From Perkinsus olseni (lineage: Eukaryota; Perkinsozoa; Perkinsida; Perkinsidae): a DNA stretch of 64,000 nt. A program made the translations under genes and the position numbers. Location: the NCBI GenBank assembly GCA_013115135.1, contig JABANP010000294.1:1-64000 (forward strand). The letters are read 5' to 3'. Positions 46,470 to 56,313 of the stretch are shown here, piece by piece. Each line of letters opens with the position of its first letter. Positions within the stretch are counted from its first letter, which is position 1. The notes below the pieces were generated by a model that made no database searches, was not told the origin of the DNA, and saw only the letters and a list, made by a program, of their open reading frames with translations.

Positions 46470-46595
46470 CGGAAGATGCAAGGTGAATTCCTCCAATACG
46501 AACAACCGACAGTGACAGCATTCGAACCCGCGCACTGCGCGGCGCGCAGCGAGATGGAAACGATCCTCGAGCTCCACATCTCGAAGGAGTAATCC
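46470..46595 (-). repeat. Second tRNA-Ser-related copy with shared 3' flank
   Basis: On the minus strand the B-box-like GGGTTCGAATGCTG is followed by about 50 bp (AATTC, CCTTGCAT) that match the flank of the copy at 46361 (GGAGG.TGCAA..TAAATTCCTCCA.TACGA on the plus strand in both). The 5' half is heavily degraded, with CTCGAGG near the expected anticodon. Two tRNA-headed copies with a common non-tRNA tail resemble a SINE, but two copies are too few to be sure. Confidence 0.45.
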
Positions 46596-47480
46596 TCCCA
46601 CAGGGTCTCTGAGACTCAGGGCCTGAGTATGGTATCCCTTATCCAAAGATACCATACGATGGTCAGGTGCCCATCTGCACGGGCTGCCCCAAGCAAGAGT
46701 GCAGGGCGTGGGAAATACACGCAGAGACGCTGTACTAGAGCGCAGAGTGGATCGTTTCCTAGGGAACGAAACGATAACCGGGAACCATCGGGAAGTCTCC
46801 TGAGGTCGCTGGCTGGAACGTTGTATCCCATGACACCAAGACCCAGTGGCTCAAAATGTTATTGCTTCTCATGAAGGCATAGGCTAAGTGACGGGATTTG
46901 AAATCTCCAACGAGAAGTGAGCTGACGCGAAGAAGAGCTCCGCCATCTAGCGGGATGATGGGAGTGATGCAAAATCGACAATCGAGCAAAGTCTCCCCTT
47001 CTTTCCCCACTTGCAAAGGGTCCCTTGAGCGGGTCCGCGGGCAATAAAGCAAAAAATTAAGAAAGACTTCATGCCCTGCAAAGAGGGGGAATGGACCCGA
47101 CTTGGCGTTGAAATCGCATCGCCTACAGGGAAGCTTGCTGCTGCGCGTGCTCGATAATGTAGCATCGGCGTCGTGCTTTCTCAGCTGGAGGCGCAGAACT
47201 GACGCCTGTGCCGTCTGAACGAGTGATACAGTATCACTGATACTCGTCAAGTATTCTCTCCGAAAGACGAATCCGGGTCATGTACCGAGACATCGATGAT
47301 CAATCCTCAAAAATTCTCTATGACTCAATACAGCGATATTAGTCGGATGGTGAAGACCATCAGTGCGAGCGAAGGCAACAGTTGCCTTCGCCGGTCGTCC
47401 TGTATATGCCTGCATATCTGATTCCCCTTGAGAGAGTAAGCTTAGAAAGGTAGAAAACTTTACACTCCTTCTCGCCTTGC

Positions 47481-47676
47481 GATGAGTAGATTGTCCTTCA
47501 GAGAGGGCGTTGGGATGAGTGGATTGTCCCTCAGAGAGGGCGTTGGGATGAGTGGATTGTCCCTCAAGGGGCGTTGGGATGAGTGGATTGTCCCTCAGAG
47601 AGGGCGTTGGGATGAGTGGATTGTCCCTCAGAGAGGGCGTTGGGATGAGTAGATTGTCCTTCAGAGAGGGCGTTGA
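47481..47676. repeat. 33-bp minisatellite, 6 copies
   Basis: Units start at 47481, 47514, 47547, 47578, 47611 and 47644 with the core GATGAGTGGATTGTCC followed by TCAGAGAGGGCGTTGG. The third unit is 31 bp. Five of the six are 33 bp (11 codons); a plus-strand frame reads MSGLSLREGVG per unit, but it is short and lies in no supported gene. Downstream, 47690-47900 is GT-rich on the plus strand. Confidence 0.85.
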
Positions 47677-49532
47677 GGTTGTTGAGTTGTGGATAGTAGG
47701 GACTTCGGAGATAGGGTATATAGAGGTTGTGGAGTTGCTAGGTCCAAGGTAGGGTGGTTGGTGGTGTAGGCATCAGGTGTTGCTGTACGTAGTATGGCGT
47801 AGTCAGAGATGTTGACGTCGGTGGTTCAGTTGAGATTGTCGACGGTGTGGGGTTGTAAGCAATTGAGATGGCTAGTGGGAGTTTTAGTAGGGTCGCTGTG
47901 AGCCTGGGCTCCAGTTGTTGTCATTGGTGATGTTCTCGTTGTGGAGGTAGTCGAAGTTTGGGCATTCCAGATATTTGATGAGCTCCTCGAGAGCGGTAGA
48001 TGGGTTTGTAGAGGTCTCAGGAGGTTCACTGGGGGTCTGAGCACCAGTTGTTGCTTCCCCGTTGTTGCTCATAGTAAACGCAAGGCGAAAAGGAGTGTAA
48101 AGTCTTCTACCTGCACTATAGCTCAGTACAGTGTGGCTATTTGAGACGGGGCTCGAAGAGAGGTGAAATTGGACTGGATGGAAGCTACAGTATGCAAATT
48201 GCATAAGTTGATAAGGTGCACTACAGCTTTCTACGCTGAGCTTAGTGTAGCACGTATACTCATGGACGCTAGTGCAAAGCGCATAGTAAGGTCAGATGGT
48301 AATCTGAGCCTAATGGTACGCTGTAGCAGTAAGAGTAGGTGCAGCGATGGCAGTCTAACAGCTGACTAGTGCTGAACCAGACTGTAGCTGTTACATAGCG
48401 ACCACTATAGTCGTCACTTTGTTGTCACTAAAGACTAGTGCATACCTTCCTAAGCTTCCTCTCTCGAGAGGAATCAGCTATGCACGCATACACAGAACGA
48501 CCGGCGCATAATGAGTAACAGACGGCAGGTCCGAACCCCCGACCTTCAGTTTACAAAACTCACGGCGTAAGTCTTAGGCTCTACCAGCAGCCTAAGCCGG
48601 TTCGGAATATAGTCTAAGCGCGTAAAAGTGTCGATCGATGCAGGAACCCCCGACTTGAGTTCCGCGAGTGAACGATTGATTTATACCATATCATACACCG
48701 TTTGAAACGGTGTATGATACGGTATGAAGGGAGCGGTGTTTCGTCATACCTAGTCGACTAAGATTGTTCCATAGTATGGAGTCCATACCATGGGGCGGCT
48801 TGACTAGCAGTGAATCACTGCTGAAATCAACCCTAACAATCTCACAACGATCCGCATCTAAGCGCAAAGCTTATACAACCGAGCTCTGCAACAAAAGAAC
48901 TCGGCGTGAATGTCACGAGTGATTCGGCAGGGAGCCATCGACCGTGACGCCGGACGTAGACAGATGTCTACCGGTCACCCGAGAGTCGAGCATCTGGACC
49001 GCGTTGCCTTGCCAATGTAGACAGCCATTATAATGTCGACCGTGCTGAGAACTAACACTGGGGCACCAGAACTCTATCAAACACGATCATTGCTAGCCCG
49101 CACGAACCAAAACCGTGTAAGCTCAGACATACGATGGCGCGTGCGACTACGCGAGATAGACAGCTTCACTGCGACACGCGACCAGAAGTCTGGTGAACGT
49201 CAAGGGCTAAATAGGAGCTAGGTCTAGGATGTAGCAAGCTCCGCAACAGCGTTCGCTGATCTTTGGCGCATGAAGCGCCTCGTAGGTCGTAGCTGCCTTA
49301 TTGTTCTTAGGAAAACGAGCATAAGATGAGTGAACAGGGGAGACAGGTCCGCGTGCAAGGGTAAGAAAGAAGGGCGCAGCGAAAAAGTGAGTTGAAAAGG
49401 TCCAGCAGGCGTACGCCAGCGAACTTGGTTGCTGAGACGGACCATCTGTAGGCGTGGGTAAGCCGTTAAGAGTCGAACCTTTCGACTCGAAAGACTTCAT
49501 ATATGAGAGTCATGCTCCCAGCTTACATAAAA
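47677..49532. other. Intergenic before P450-4, with tRNA-like relic and hairpins
   Basis: No supported gene. A minus-strand frame near 48072 (MSNNGEATT) resembles a stretch upstream of phosphatase copy 1. 48525-48605 on the minus strand carries A- and B-box-like strings (GCTGGTAGAGCC, GGGGTTCGGACC) but no foldable anticodon arm, so a tRNA relic at most. Palindromes at 48683-48725 (21-bp arms, one mismatch) and 48806-48822 (8+1+8). Confidence 0.4.
48683..48725. repeat. Palindrome, 21-bp arms with one mismatch, 1-base centre
   Basis: Arms surround G at 48704; 20 of 21 pairs match, the exception being positions 48688 and 48720. Able to form a stable hairpin. Confidence 0.9.
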
Positions 49533-51938
49533 ATGGCATCCCTGGTCGGTGCGGCGCTCGACGTCGCGAAACAATGTCAATCAATTTTTCAGTCGCACAA
49601 AGCTGTTATCATCGCGACCGGTGTAGCTTCAGTTCTGGCTCTGAAGGTATTATTGAGGCTAGTACAAGGAGCAAAGGTGGACCTCCACGCACTCTTCGGC
49701 GGGCCCAATAGAGTGAGCCTCATAAGTTTTCCCCGGCGCTCTATCAACCGACTTGGAATCCGAAATGTCGTGTGAATATTCGCTGTGATCTCGCCTTTGG
49801 TCTCTCGCAGTTTCTCCCCTTCGTGGGCTTCATACCGAAATCGTTGGATCATCTCTGCCATGCTTTGGAGATCTACGCGGATACGTACGGTGGTTTGTAC
49901 CATATCAAGTTAGAGCCCAAGCTTCTGTCCTCGAAGGCTCTATCATCTGCCTCAGGTACGAGCGAATACTCTCGTGGTCCCTGTATGGTAGCCGGCTTTG
50001 TGCTTAGGGTCACTGGCATGGACGTGGTAGTCGTTTCCGAACCTGAGCTCATCCGTCAAGTCCAGGATGAGCGCCCGAAGACCTACATTAGATCTTTCAA
50101 CAAGCACAAGATAATGCCGGTTCCGGGTATGTTCAACACGGAGGGTGAAGAGTGGAAGCGGAACAGACGGTTGGGTGCCCCGGCCTTCAACGACAACAAC
50201 TCGGACGCCATGGTACCCGATATGTCCGAAGTTGCATTGAAGCTGGTAGGCTGCCAATCTCCGTCTTCCAACCACGGATATTCAGGTACGTCAGTTGAAG
50301 TCCCTCAGTCAGACCGGCCGTATTGTTTGGCGACCCACAGAATGGCTTCCCCTCTGTACTCTCGATGTCTTATGTGTTACCACCTTGGGGAACGACTACA
50401 ATTTCTTGAACCCGGACGGTGAGCGGGGTATCCTGGCTCGGTTTGGCAATGACGTCCAGCTGCACTTCAACTGCATACCATTTTTGGAATCCGCAACGCG
50501 AAGACTCACCTTTCAGCTCGGTATGAGACCGTTGCATATTTTCGGGACACAGGGCTTTCCAACTTGTTTTCCGGAACCAGCGACAAGATATCAAGTTGAT
50601 CTGATTGGCCTTCGTGACCCACGATACGTTTCGGATTAACCTGAGGCTCTGATATTCAGGAATAATTTTTCCTGTGCCGCATCCCTGTGCCGATGTTGTC
50701 AGATATATCCGATACCACCATGTATTGCTAACTTCAGGTATATCCCTCGGCTATCGTTACAACGAGGTTCAGCAAGCGATAGCCGACGCTATGGCCGGCG
50801 CGGGTTACGTCGCACAGCTCAGCTCTTTTCCCTGGATGACGCGGGACAGATTCCCCTGGAACCTCAATCCGATGATTGAGAAGGTACGTCTCTACTATTC
50901 ATTTAGCGATGTGAGCTCATCCCCTCCTCAGCTTCATACAGGAGTGAGGCGGCTCAACAGAGTGTGCGATGAGATCATTAGCGCCAGACGGGCTGAGCAA
51001 CAAGCAGGGAGACGAGTGGAACGACGCGACTTGCTGGACAAGCTCCTTCATCTGGATGAAGAAGACTTGCGGGGGAACCTCATCGCGTGAGCCGTAGCTA
51101 CCAATTCGCTCTCTTATGCCTGTCACAGGGACAAACTTTTCGAGAAAGCACTGAAAGTGTGCATTTATGACTATTATACCGCTGGGGGTCTACTTGTATT
51201 CGCGTCAGGTTCTTGATCGCTGGTAGTGATACAACAGCTATGGCGGTCTCGTGGTGCCTTTACTATCTGTCCCTCAACCCCCACATTTCAAGCTAAGGCC
51301 AGAGCGGAGGTGGATGCCCTCGGCCATGACCCGAAGACGAAAGAAGACCTCAACCGGCTACCCTACGTCCGAGTGCTGCGTCCTCGAGACGCTTAGAGTG
51401 AGCTCTGATGAACTCATTGTAAGAATGATTCTTGAAGAATCATCTCTTTTTCTCTTCAGCTGCAACCTCCGGGTGTGGTTCTTCTCCACGAGTCTGTCCG
51501 TGATACCTTTCTCGTTGGAAAGCCCATCCCCTCTGGGACCGTCGTGATCACGCTACAACGTAAAGCGATGCTGGCGCGTTCTCAGGGGCGGAACAACCTT
51601 CAAGTAAATCATCGATTCGGCTGTCGCCCATTGCAAGTTTTGGAAGAATTCAACCACAAGGTCTGCTGCATTCTCAGGCCGAGAGATGGTTCATCCCTGA
51701 TAGCTCTGAGGATAGATCAAGGCCGAGTTCGTGACCATCTCGCATTCGGCGGGGGCCCTCGTCAATGCCCCGGGCAGAATATGGCCATCAGGGAGAGCCA
51801 TGACAATCATAACCCTCATCCTTAAGCATTTTTGACGATGTTAAAAACAGTCATTCACCAGCGAATGTTCGTGGTGAGGTCACGTTCACTTACGGGCCTA
51901 AGGACTTTGAGCTGCAAATGTTCGAACGAGCTCGGTAA
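49533..51938 (+). pseudogene. Cytochrome P450, copy 4: first six exons intact, last three frameshifted
   Basis: Exons 49533-49712, 49811-49908, 50008-50245, 50286-50418, 50738-50883 and 50932-51086 are open with conserved phases (helix C motif EEWKRNRRLGAPAF intact). Exon 7 (from 51209, AGSDTT present) gains single bases near 51287 (ACATTTC) and 51370 (ACGTCCGAG). The last exon has a lost base before the Arg-Trp motif and gained bases near 51796 and 51828, although the haem motif FGGGPRQCPG is readable. At least five single-base indels are confined to the 3' third. Either a pseudogene whose 3' part decayed first, or assembly errors concentrated there; read data would separate these. It is the most diverged member at its N terminus (MASLVGAALDVAKQCQ). 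Confidence 0.75.
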
Positions 51939-52393
51939 TTTTTCTCATTTTTTTCATCATCGTCAATACATCCAAATCTACGGCCTTTTTCATACTACCT
52001 GACGCTTGATGGGTAGTGTTGGCGTTCACTCATTGTGACGCGAGCCTCAAGCAGCGAGGCGAGAACACTGGAACATGTCCCTGAGGAACTCAAGCTAGTG
52101 CAAGCTAGTTGGGGCTAGTGCAAGGGAGCGTCAGTTTATTCAGGAATGCGGTTGTCTCCGAGGATGGAAGCGAGTGACGGAGACCCGATCGAGTTATTAA
52201 TGGACCGTATCTTACGTATCATCGCCTACTGTCTGCGATGGAGGGTGGAGCTTGTTTGGATCCAGAGAACGATCGAAGGCGCAGATTGAAACACTTACGG
52301 ATCAGTATCCGTAATGATCGAACAGTCTACACTGTGTAGCCTCGACTACACACGAGGCATTGACCGCAGATGTGCACGAGAACGATGCAGTCG

Positions 52394-52420
52394 GAGCCTC
52401 TGTCACAGAGGCTCTGTGAC
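52394..52420. repeat. Overlapping palindromes, 10- and 9-bp arms, 1-base centres
   Basis: A 10+1+10 palindrome (52394-52414, centre 52404) overlaps a 9+1+9 palindrome (52402-52420, centre 52411); another 9+1+9 lies at 52462-52480, just before the tRNA-Ala terminator. Overlap means the shared arm appears three times in alternating orientation. Confidence 0.88.
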
Positions 52421-52494
52421 TTAGATGCCTTCAGAGAAGGACTACCAGCGGAGTCGAGCCTGCGCCGGGAATCCCGGCGCGGGATAGACGGAAG

Positions 52495-52498
52495 AAAA
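52495..52498 (-). terminator. Pol III terminator of the tRNA-Ala gene
   Basis: Four T residues on the minus strand start directly after the last base of the tRNA-Ala gene, matching the minimal RNA polymerase III terminator. Confidence 0.7.
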
Positions 52499-52571
52499 TG
52501 GAGAACCCGGGCATCGATCCCGGTGCCTCTCGCTTGCTAAGCGAGCGCTCTACCATTTGAGCTAGTCCCCC
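52499..52571 (-). tRNA. tRNA-Ala(AGC)
   Basis: 73 nt on the minus strand. The acceptor stem GGGGGAC pairs with GTTCTCC (two G-U pairs) and the discriminator base is A. The D arm contains TAGCTCAAATGGTAGAGC (A box), the anticodon stem is CTCGC/GCGAG around TTAGCAA with anticodon AGC, and the T arm is CCGGG/CCCGG around ATCGATG. No intron. Acceptor base pair 3-70 is G-U, the alanine identity element. An oligo-T terminator follows. It is the only tRNA in the window that folds without mismatch. The gene sits between P450-4 and the duplicated repeat block. Confidence 0.92.
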
Positions 52572-53244
52572 TGCTGGAATGCTAGGCTTTTTCCATCAAG
52601 GGGAGGATACGACTGAAACAACCCTTCACCCGCTGCTGAATGTTGGATCTTGAAAGAAGCCACAGTCCATCGCATGGCACCAAAATTGCCCAGGGGGCAG
52701 GGGCCCACCGGGTAGACTCTACTCTATCGGGCTTGCGCTATGAATTCCTTCCGTTGCGCGATGCACTATAAATCTACTCACTTTCCGATGCAGGGACACG
52801 AACCCTAGTCGCGTGGGTGAAGGCACGAATCCTGACGAGCCAGCCTACGCGGGAGTTCCTACAAAGCACCCAATATGTACTCAGCTATGATACTGCAGCA
52901 GCTTGAGGCAGTAGACTGCTGCAAAACCGTCCTGCCGAGACAGCCTCGCGGGTAATCTTCCCAGTGGGAAGTTCCCACTTACCCGACCTGCGCGCCTGCA
53001 TCGGGCTATCATTCATTACAGCGGGCGTGTCATATACGACGACAACGACCTGAATCCCCGCATGGATTCCGGGATTCAATATACTGCTAGGCGTGAGGAG
53101 CAACACACAAGCGCAAGTCCCGCCCCCTCGTCGCGAAGACCTAGTATTTTTACATCCAAGCCTTCTGCTCTAAATGCGTTCAACACTTCGCGTGACGCGG
53201 GACGCGAGATCTCGCTAGCGTTTCTACGCATGCGCTATGGCGAG

Positions 53245-53385
53245 TAGTGTCCTTGAATTTCGAGGCTCGAAACCCAACATGTCGCGTTTTCTCGCGAAAA
53301 CACTTCGCGCGAAGCAGTTTGACTGTCAAACTTTGACACGCAAAAAGATGAAACTCCAATGCATACATTGGAGTTTCACCCTGTT
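53245..53385. repeat. Dispersed repeat R1, copy 1
   Basis: It shares AACACTTCGCGCGAAGCAG, GTTTGACTGTCAAACTTTGA and GATGAAACTCCAATGCATAC with 59578-59697, in the same orientation. It contains an 8+1+8 palindrome (53316-53332) that is also present in the other copy, and an 11-bp-arm hairpin (about 53351-53376) whose right arm is broken in the other copy. Confidence 0.8.
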
Positions 53386-54070
53386 ACTACGCGTAAAACA
53401 GTTTTACGCGAAGTGTTTTTACGCGAAAAAAACGCGATATGTTGTGTAGAGATAACACTTCGCGTCATAACGCACGCGTGAAACGCAATATCGCGAAAAA
53501 CTCTAACGCGATAACGCGTCATAACGTGTTTACCGCGTTACGCGTAGTGTTAAACGCGTAAAAACACAACACAACGCGAGAATCACTCATCATCACGAGA
53601 CTCAACTGCACGAACACAACCAACAGACCTCTTCACACCTCACAAACGTGTCAACCGTCAGGGGACTCACGCCACAGCAGCTTATGTTCAATTCCAGGCA
53701 CGCGAGCGTGAGGGAGTATAGTAGAGCGAGCGTTCGGGTTTTTGAAACGCTCCGATATTCTATACACAAGAGCTAGAGGCCATGTGCACAGAGCTGGGAG
53801 TAAGCCCCCGAAGATGGTTTGCGCTTGTAGAATTTTGAATTAACTTCGATTTCCTCTATCATCAGCAAACTGGGATTGGGCCTGCCGCTTGGTTTCTATC
53901 GTCTAAATTTCTTGTTGTGCTGTTTATTGTGTTTTTGCCTCTCGCGCGTTATGTCAACGCGTTATGGATGACGGTATGTTTAACGCCTACGCGTTTTCGC
54001 GTTTTGAGCTCTAAAATCGTCTATTTCGCGTTGCGTTATGCATTATGCGTTTCACACTAGCGTTTCACAC
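53380..54070. repeat. CGCG-rich block with many ACGCG/CGCGT motifs
   Basis: About 53380-53600 and 53930-54065 are packed with ACGCG, CGCGT and GCGTTA strings in both orientations, including a 10+1+10 palindrome at 53390-53410. The motif contains the yeast MCB core ACGCGT, but there is no coding context here. I read it as a degenerate palindromic repeat and not as a promoter. Confidence 0.6.
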
Positions 54071-54104
54071 AACACGGGTGAAACTCCACTGTCCATCACT
54101 GTCA

Positions 54105-54680
54105 AGGCTCCGAACTAAGTTCGGCGAACCTACTATATGCTGGCAACGACCTGATTTATAGATCCACAACCGAGCACCTGAGTGAGGGCTCGGCCCACCA
54201 GAAGGAGGCGTTAAAGCATTCAATCGCATCCTGAGTCGTAGAAGGCTCCTTTCCTAGACTGCCAAACGTCGCTGTGAGATGCATTCGGCCCTATAGTGCG
54301 GAATCGTACCACTGAAGGGGCGTGCGAAGTTTTGGTAATGGAGACCTACTTTAACCCACAGGAACGCCGAAGAGAAACCTGTACCGAGCCACTTGGATCA
54401 ATTCACGTTGACCGAGTCCGCATTCTGAGGAAGAAGGTGTCCTCTGCAGAGCAAATGAGGATCGCCATGAACTCCATGGAATGACCACTGTGTCAAGGTC
54501 CATAGTGGCACTGAGGAATGAACGGGGCAGTTGGTCATAGCCGCCTAGTCGCTGGTGCAGTTAGTTGCCCCATAGCCGCTCTATGCTGTTCCCAGGAGAC
54601 AGTAACCAGACTGCTCCAGTGGTTCTCAAGAAATGAGAGGGTTGAGGAGTGCGAATCCCCTTAAGGCCCTGAATCTTGAA
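54105..54680. repeat. Dispersed repeat R2, copy 1
   Basis: It aligns in the same orientation with about 60325-60960 over some 570 bp (shared strings include GCATTCAATCGCATCC, CATAGTGCGGAATCGTA, CCGAGCCACTTG, AAGAAGGTGTCCTCTGCAGA). A short frame at 54296-54484 is interrupted by indels in the other copy, so coding is not supported. R1 and R2 occur in the same order 3' of P450-4 and of P450-5, marking a duplication of about 6.2-6.8 kb. Confidence 0.8.
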
Positions 54681-55735
54681 AGCGTCGCCGCTTGTCGGCT
54701 GACTTTTTCCTGAGTCATCACCGTCGGTGATTCACCGACTGGGTATTGTGTCGTGGCGAGTGCCCCTCGACTGGTGCTGAGTCCACCTCGAAACAGTTAC
54801 GGGATCGTTGGGTATCCTACTTCGGGTTACGCCAAGTCTTATACCCGATAACGCTTTGGTCTCTGGAGGTGGTGTGTCAATCGCTGGCGGCCACGGCCGT
54901 TCAATATCTGCCAGTCCCGGCGTGGAGTCCCCCTCTAATGGTCTCATCGGAGGTCAGCGTGAAGAGGGATCAAGCAGATGGTATCGCTGATGGACATGCC
55001 CTGGGATATTTTACTTTGGGTTGCATGGCGGGTTCTACACGACTACGACCTCTCGGTGCTACCTCTCCCGGTACCATGGTGGTACTACTCATCGCGGTCT
55101 CACCCTATCAGGTAGAAGTCAGGCGAGAACTGGTGGACTCATTGAGTCCACTCAAGGAGGGTGACTGTATCTTGGTTCGCTTGGTGACGAGTGCGGATGT
55201 TCGATGTACTCGTGAATCATCGCCCGATGATTCTGGAGATCGAGGGTTGGGTACACGCGCTGGATAGCGAAGATGGTCGTCGATTTGTGCTGGTGCATTT
55301 GGAGGTCAACGGGACAATTTCTATGGCGAGGGAGGCGCCCGAGGGGTCTACATCCCCTACTCAGGTCTTCAAAGGTCATACCTACAAGTCTTTGTGAGCC
55401 ACGCCTGGAGTCGACTCGGCTCCAACGCTGCCCTGTAACTCTTAGATCTTTGTTGTTTTTTTCCACTCAATTGGGGTGGTGCTTTCGGTAGTTTCGGCCG
55501 CACAAGGTGGTTGTGCGGATGTCGGCCTATTTGCAGCGTAATACGTACGGTACGTGATTTGAATGGCCGGATACCCCAGCAAATGAGTGAGATTCCGGGG
55601 AGTTCTTTCCCTTTTTAGTTTCATCAGAATGAGGTTTGATCGTGGTAGCAAGGATTAACTCATCATCTAGCGGCGCTGACAGCGTTGAGTTACTCACCAG
55701 TGTTGATCGGCTTGACCTAGAAGACGCTACACCGT
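54681..55735. other. Region with unassigned plus-strand frames
   Basis: Frames at 54746-55267 and 55191-55397 have protein-like composition (the second contains ILEIEGWVHALDSEDG and FVLVHLEVNGTISM) but no family I recognise and no splice model joining them. They could be exons of a decayed gene carried between the P450 copies. Palindromes 54723-54739 (8+1+8) and 55133-55151 (9+1+9) are present. Confidence 0.3.
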
Positions 55736-55739
55736 TCTT

Positions 55740-56250
55740 GTGAAGTACGTCACCGTACTGTATGTCATTCGTGGCGCGCACGGTTACTGATGTTCACTCA
55801 TTTAGTCTATACTATAATTATTCAGTGCGCAATGCGCAATGCGCACTGCGCATGCCTCAAGGTCCCTCAAAGACCAGGCTTCTGGCGTCCTCCAGCCGTT
55901 TCCAGAGTTGGGGTGTATTCTATGGGTCACAACGAGCATCTGATCGAGGAGCAGCATGTGATTGCGCCGAGCAAGCAGTTCCCCTCTTTCGAGGCTCTAA
56001 CCAGCACGAGGCTCATGTTCGAAATGTAGGGAAGTCATTCGCCTCAAAATCTGCAAGTTGCAGATTTCTGCAGACTGCAATTGACGTTCATACTCGTGGT
56101 GAACCACCTTGAAGCAGCGTCACTGAAGCGTAAAGGCATCTATCAACCGCTGTACATCAGCGCGGAGTCCTGGCAACTTCAAAGGACTTGGACATCAGAG
56201 CCCCTGTTGCTGAAATTCCTTCTCGATGTCTGCTCCCATTGCGGGAGCCA
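55740..56250. repeat. Duplicated P450 upstream region (copy B)
   Basis: Counterpart of about 42560-43150. Relative to that copy it has a roughly 24-bp insertion near 56052-56080 that creates the 10+1+10 palindrome at 56047-56067. Confidence 0.8.
56047..56067. repeat. Palindrome, 10-bp arms, 1-base centre, absent from the paralogous site
   Basis: Arms surround G at 56057. The P450-3 upstream copy reads CTCAAAATCTGCAGTTG without the second arm, so the palindrome arose by insertion in this copy (or precise loss in the other). Confidence 0.88.
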
Positions 56251-56313
56251 TAATCTGCTAAAGGCTCCCGGATTTGTCGAGTAATCTTTCGGTGTTCGGC
56301 ATTCGTTCTGTAT

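Larger units (their letters stand above)
45820..47470. other. Intergenic between P450-3 and the 33-bp minisatellite
   Basis: Apart from the tRNA-Ser relics (46361-46595) I see no gene. Short frames on both strands are interrupted and lack family features. Hairpins occur around 45883-45905 (9-bp arms), 47222-47238 (8+1+8) and 47369-47391 (11+1+11). Confidence 0.4.

Noticed and set aside
48525..48605. Functional tRNA gene on the minus strand
   Set aside because: A- and B-box strings are present, but the anticodon arm does not give a 5-bp stem with a 7-base loop; at most a relic.
52800..52860. Second tRNA near tRNA-Ala
   Set aside because: A T-arm-like string (AGGGTTCGTGTCCCT on the minus strand) has no matching D arm or acceptor stem.
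53380..54070. MCB cell-cycle promoter cluster
   Set aside because: The ACGCGT cores are embedded in a general CGCG-rich palindromic block with no adjacent supported gene.
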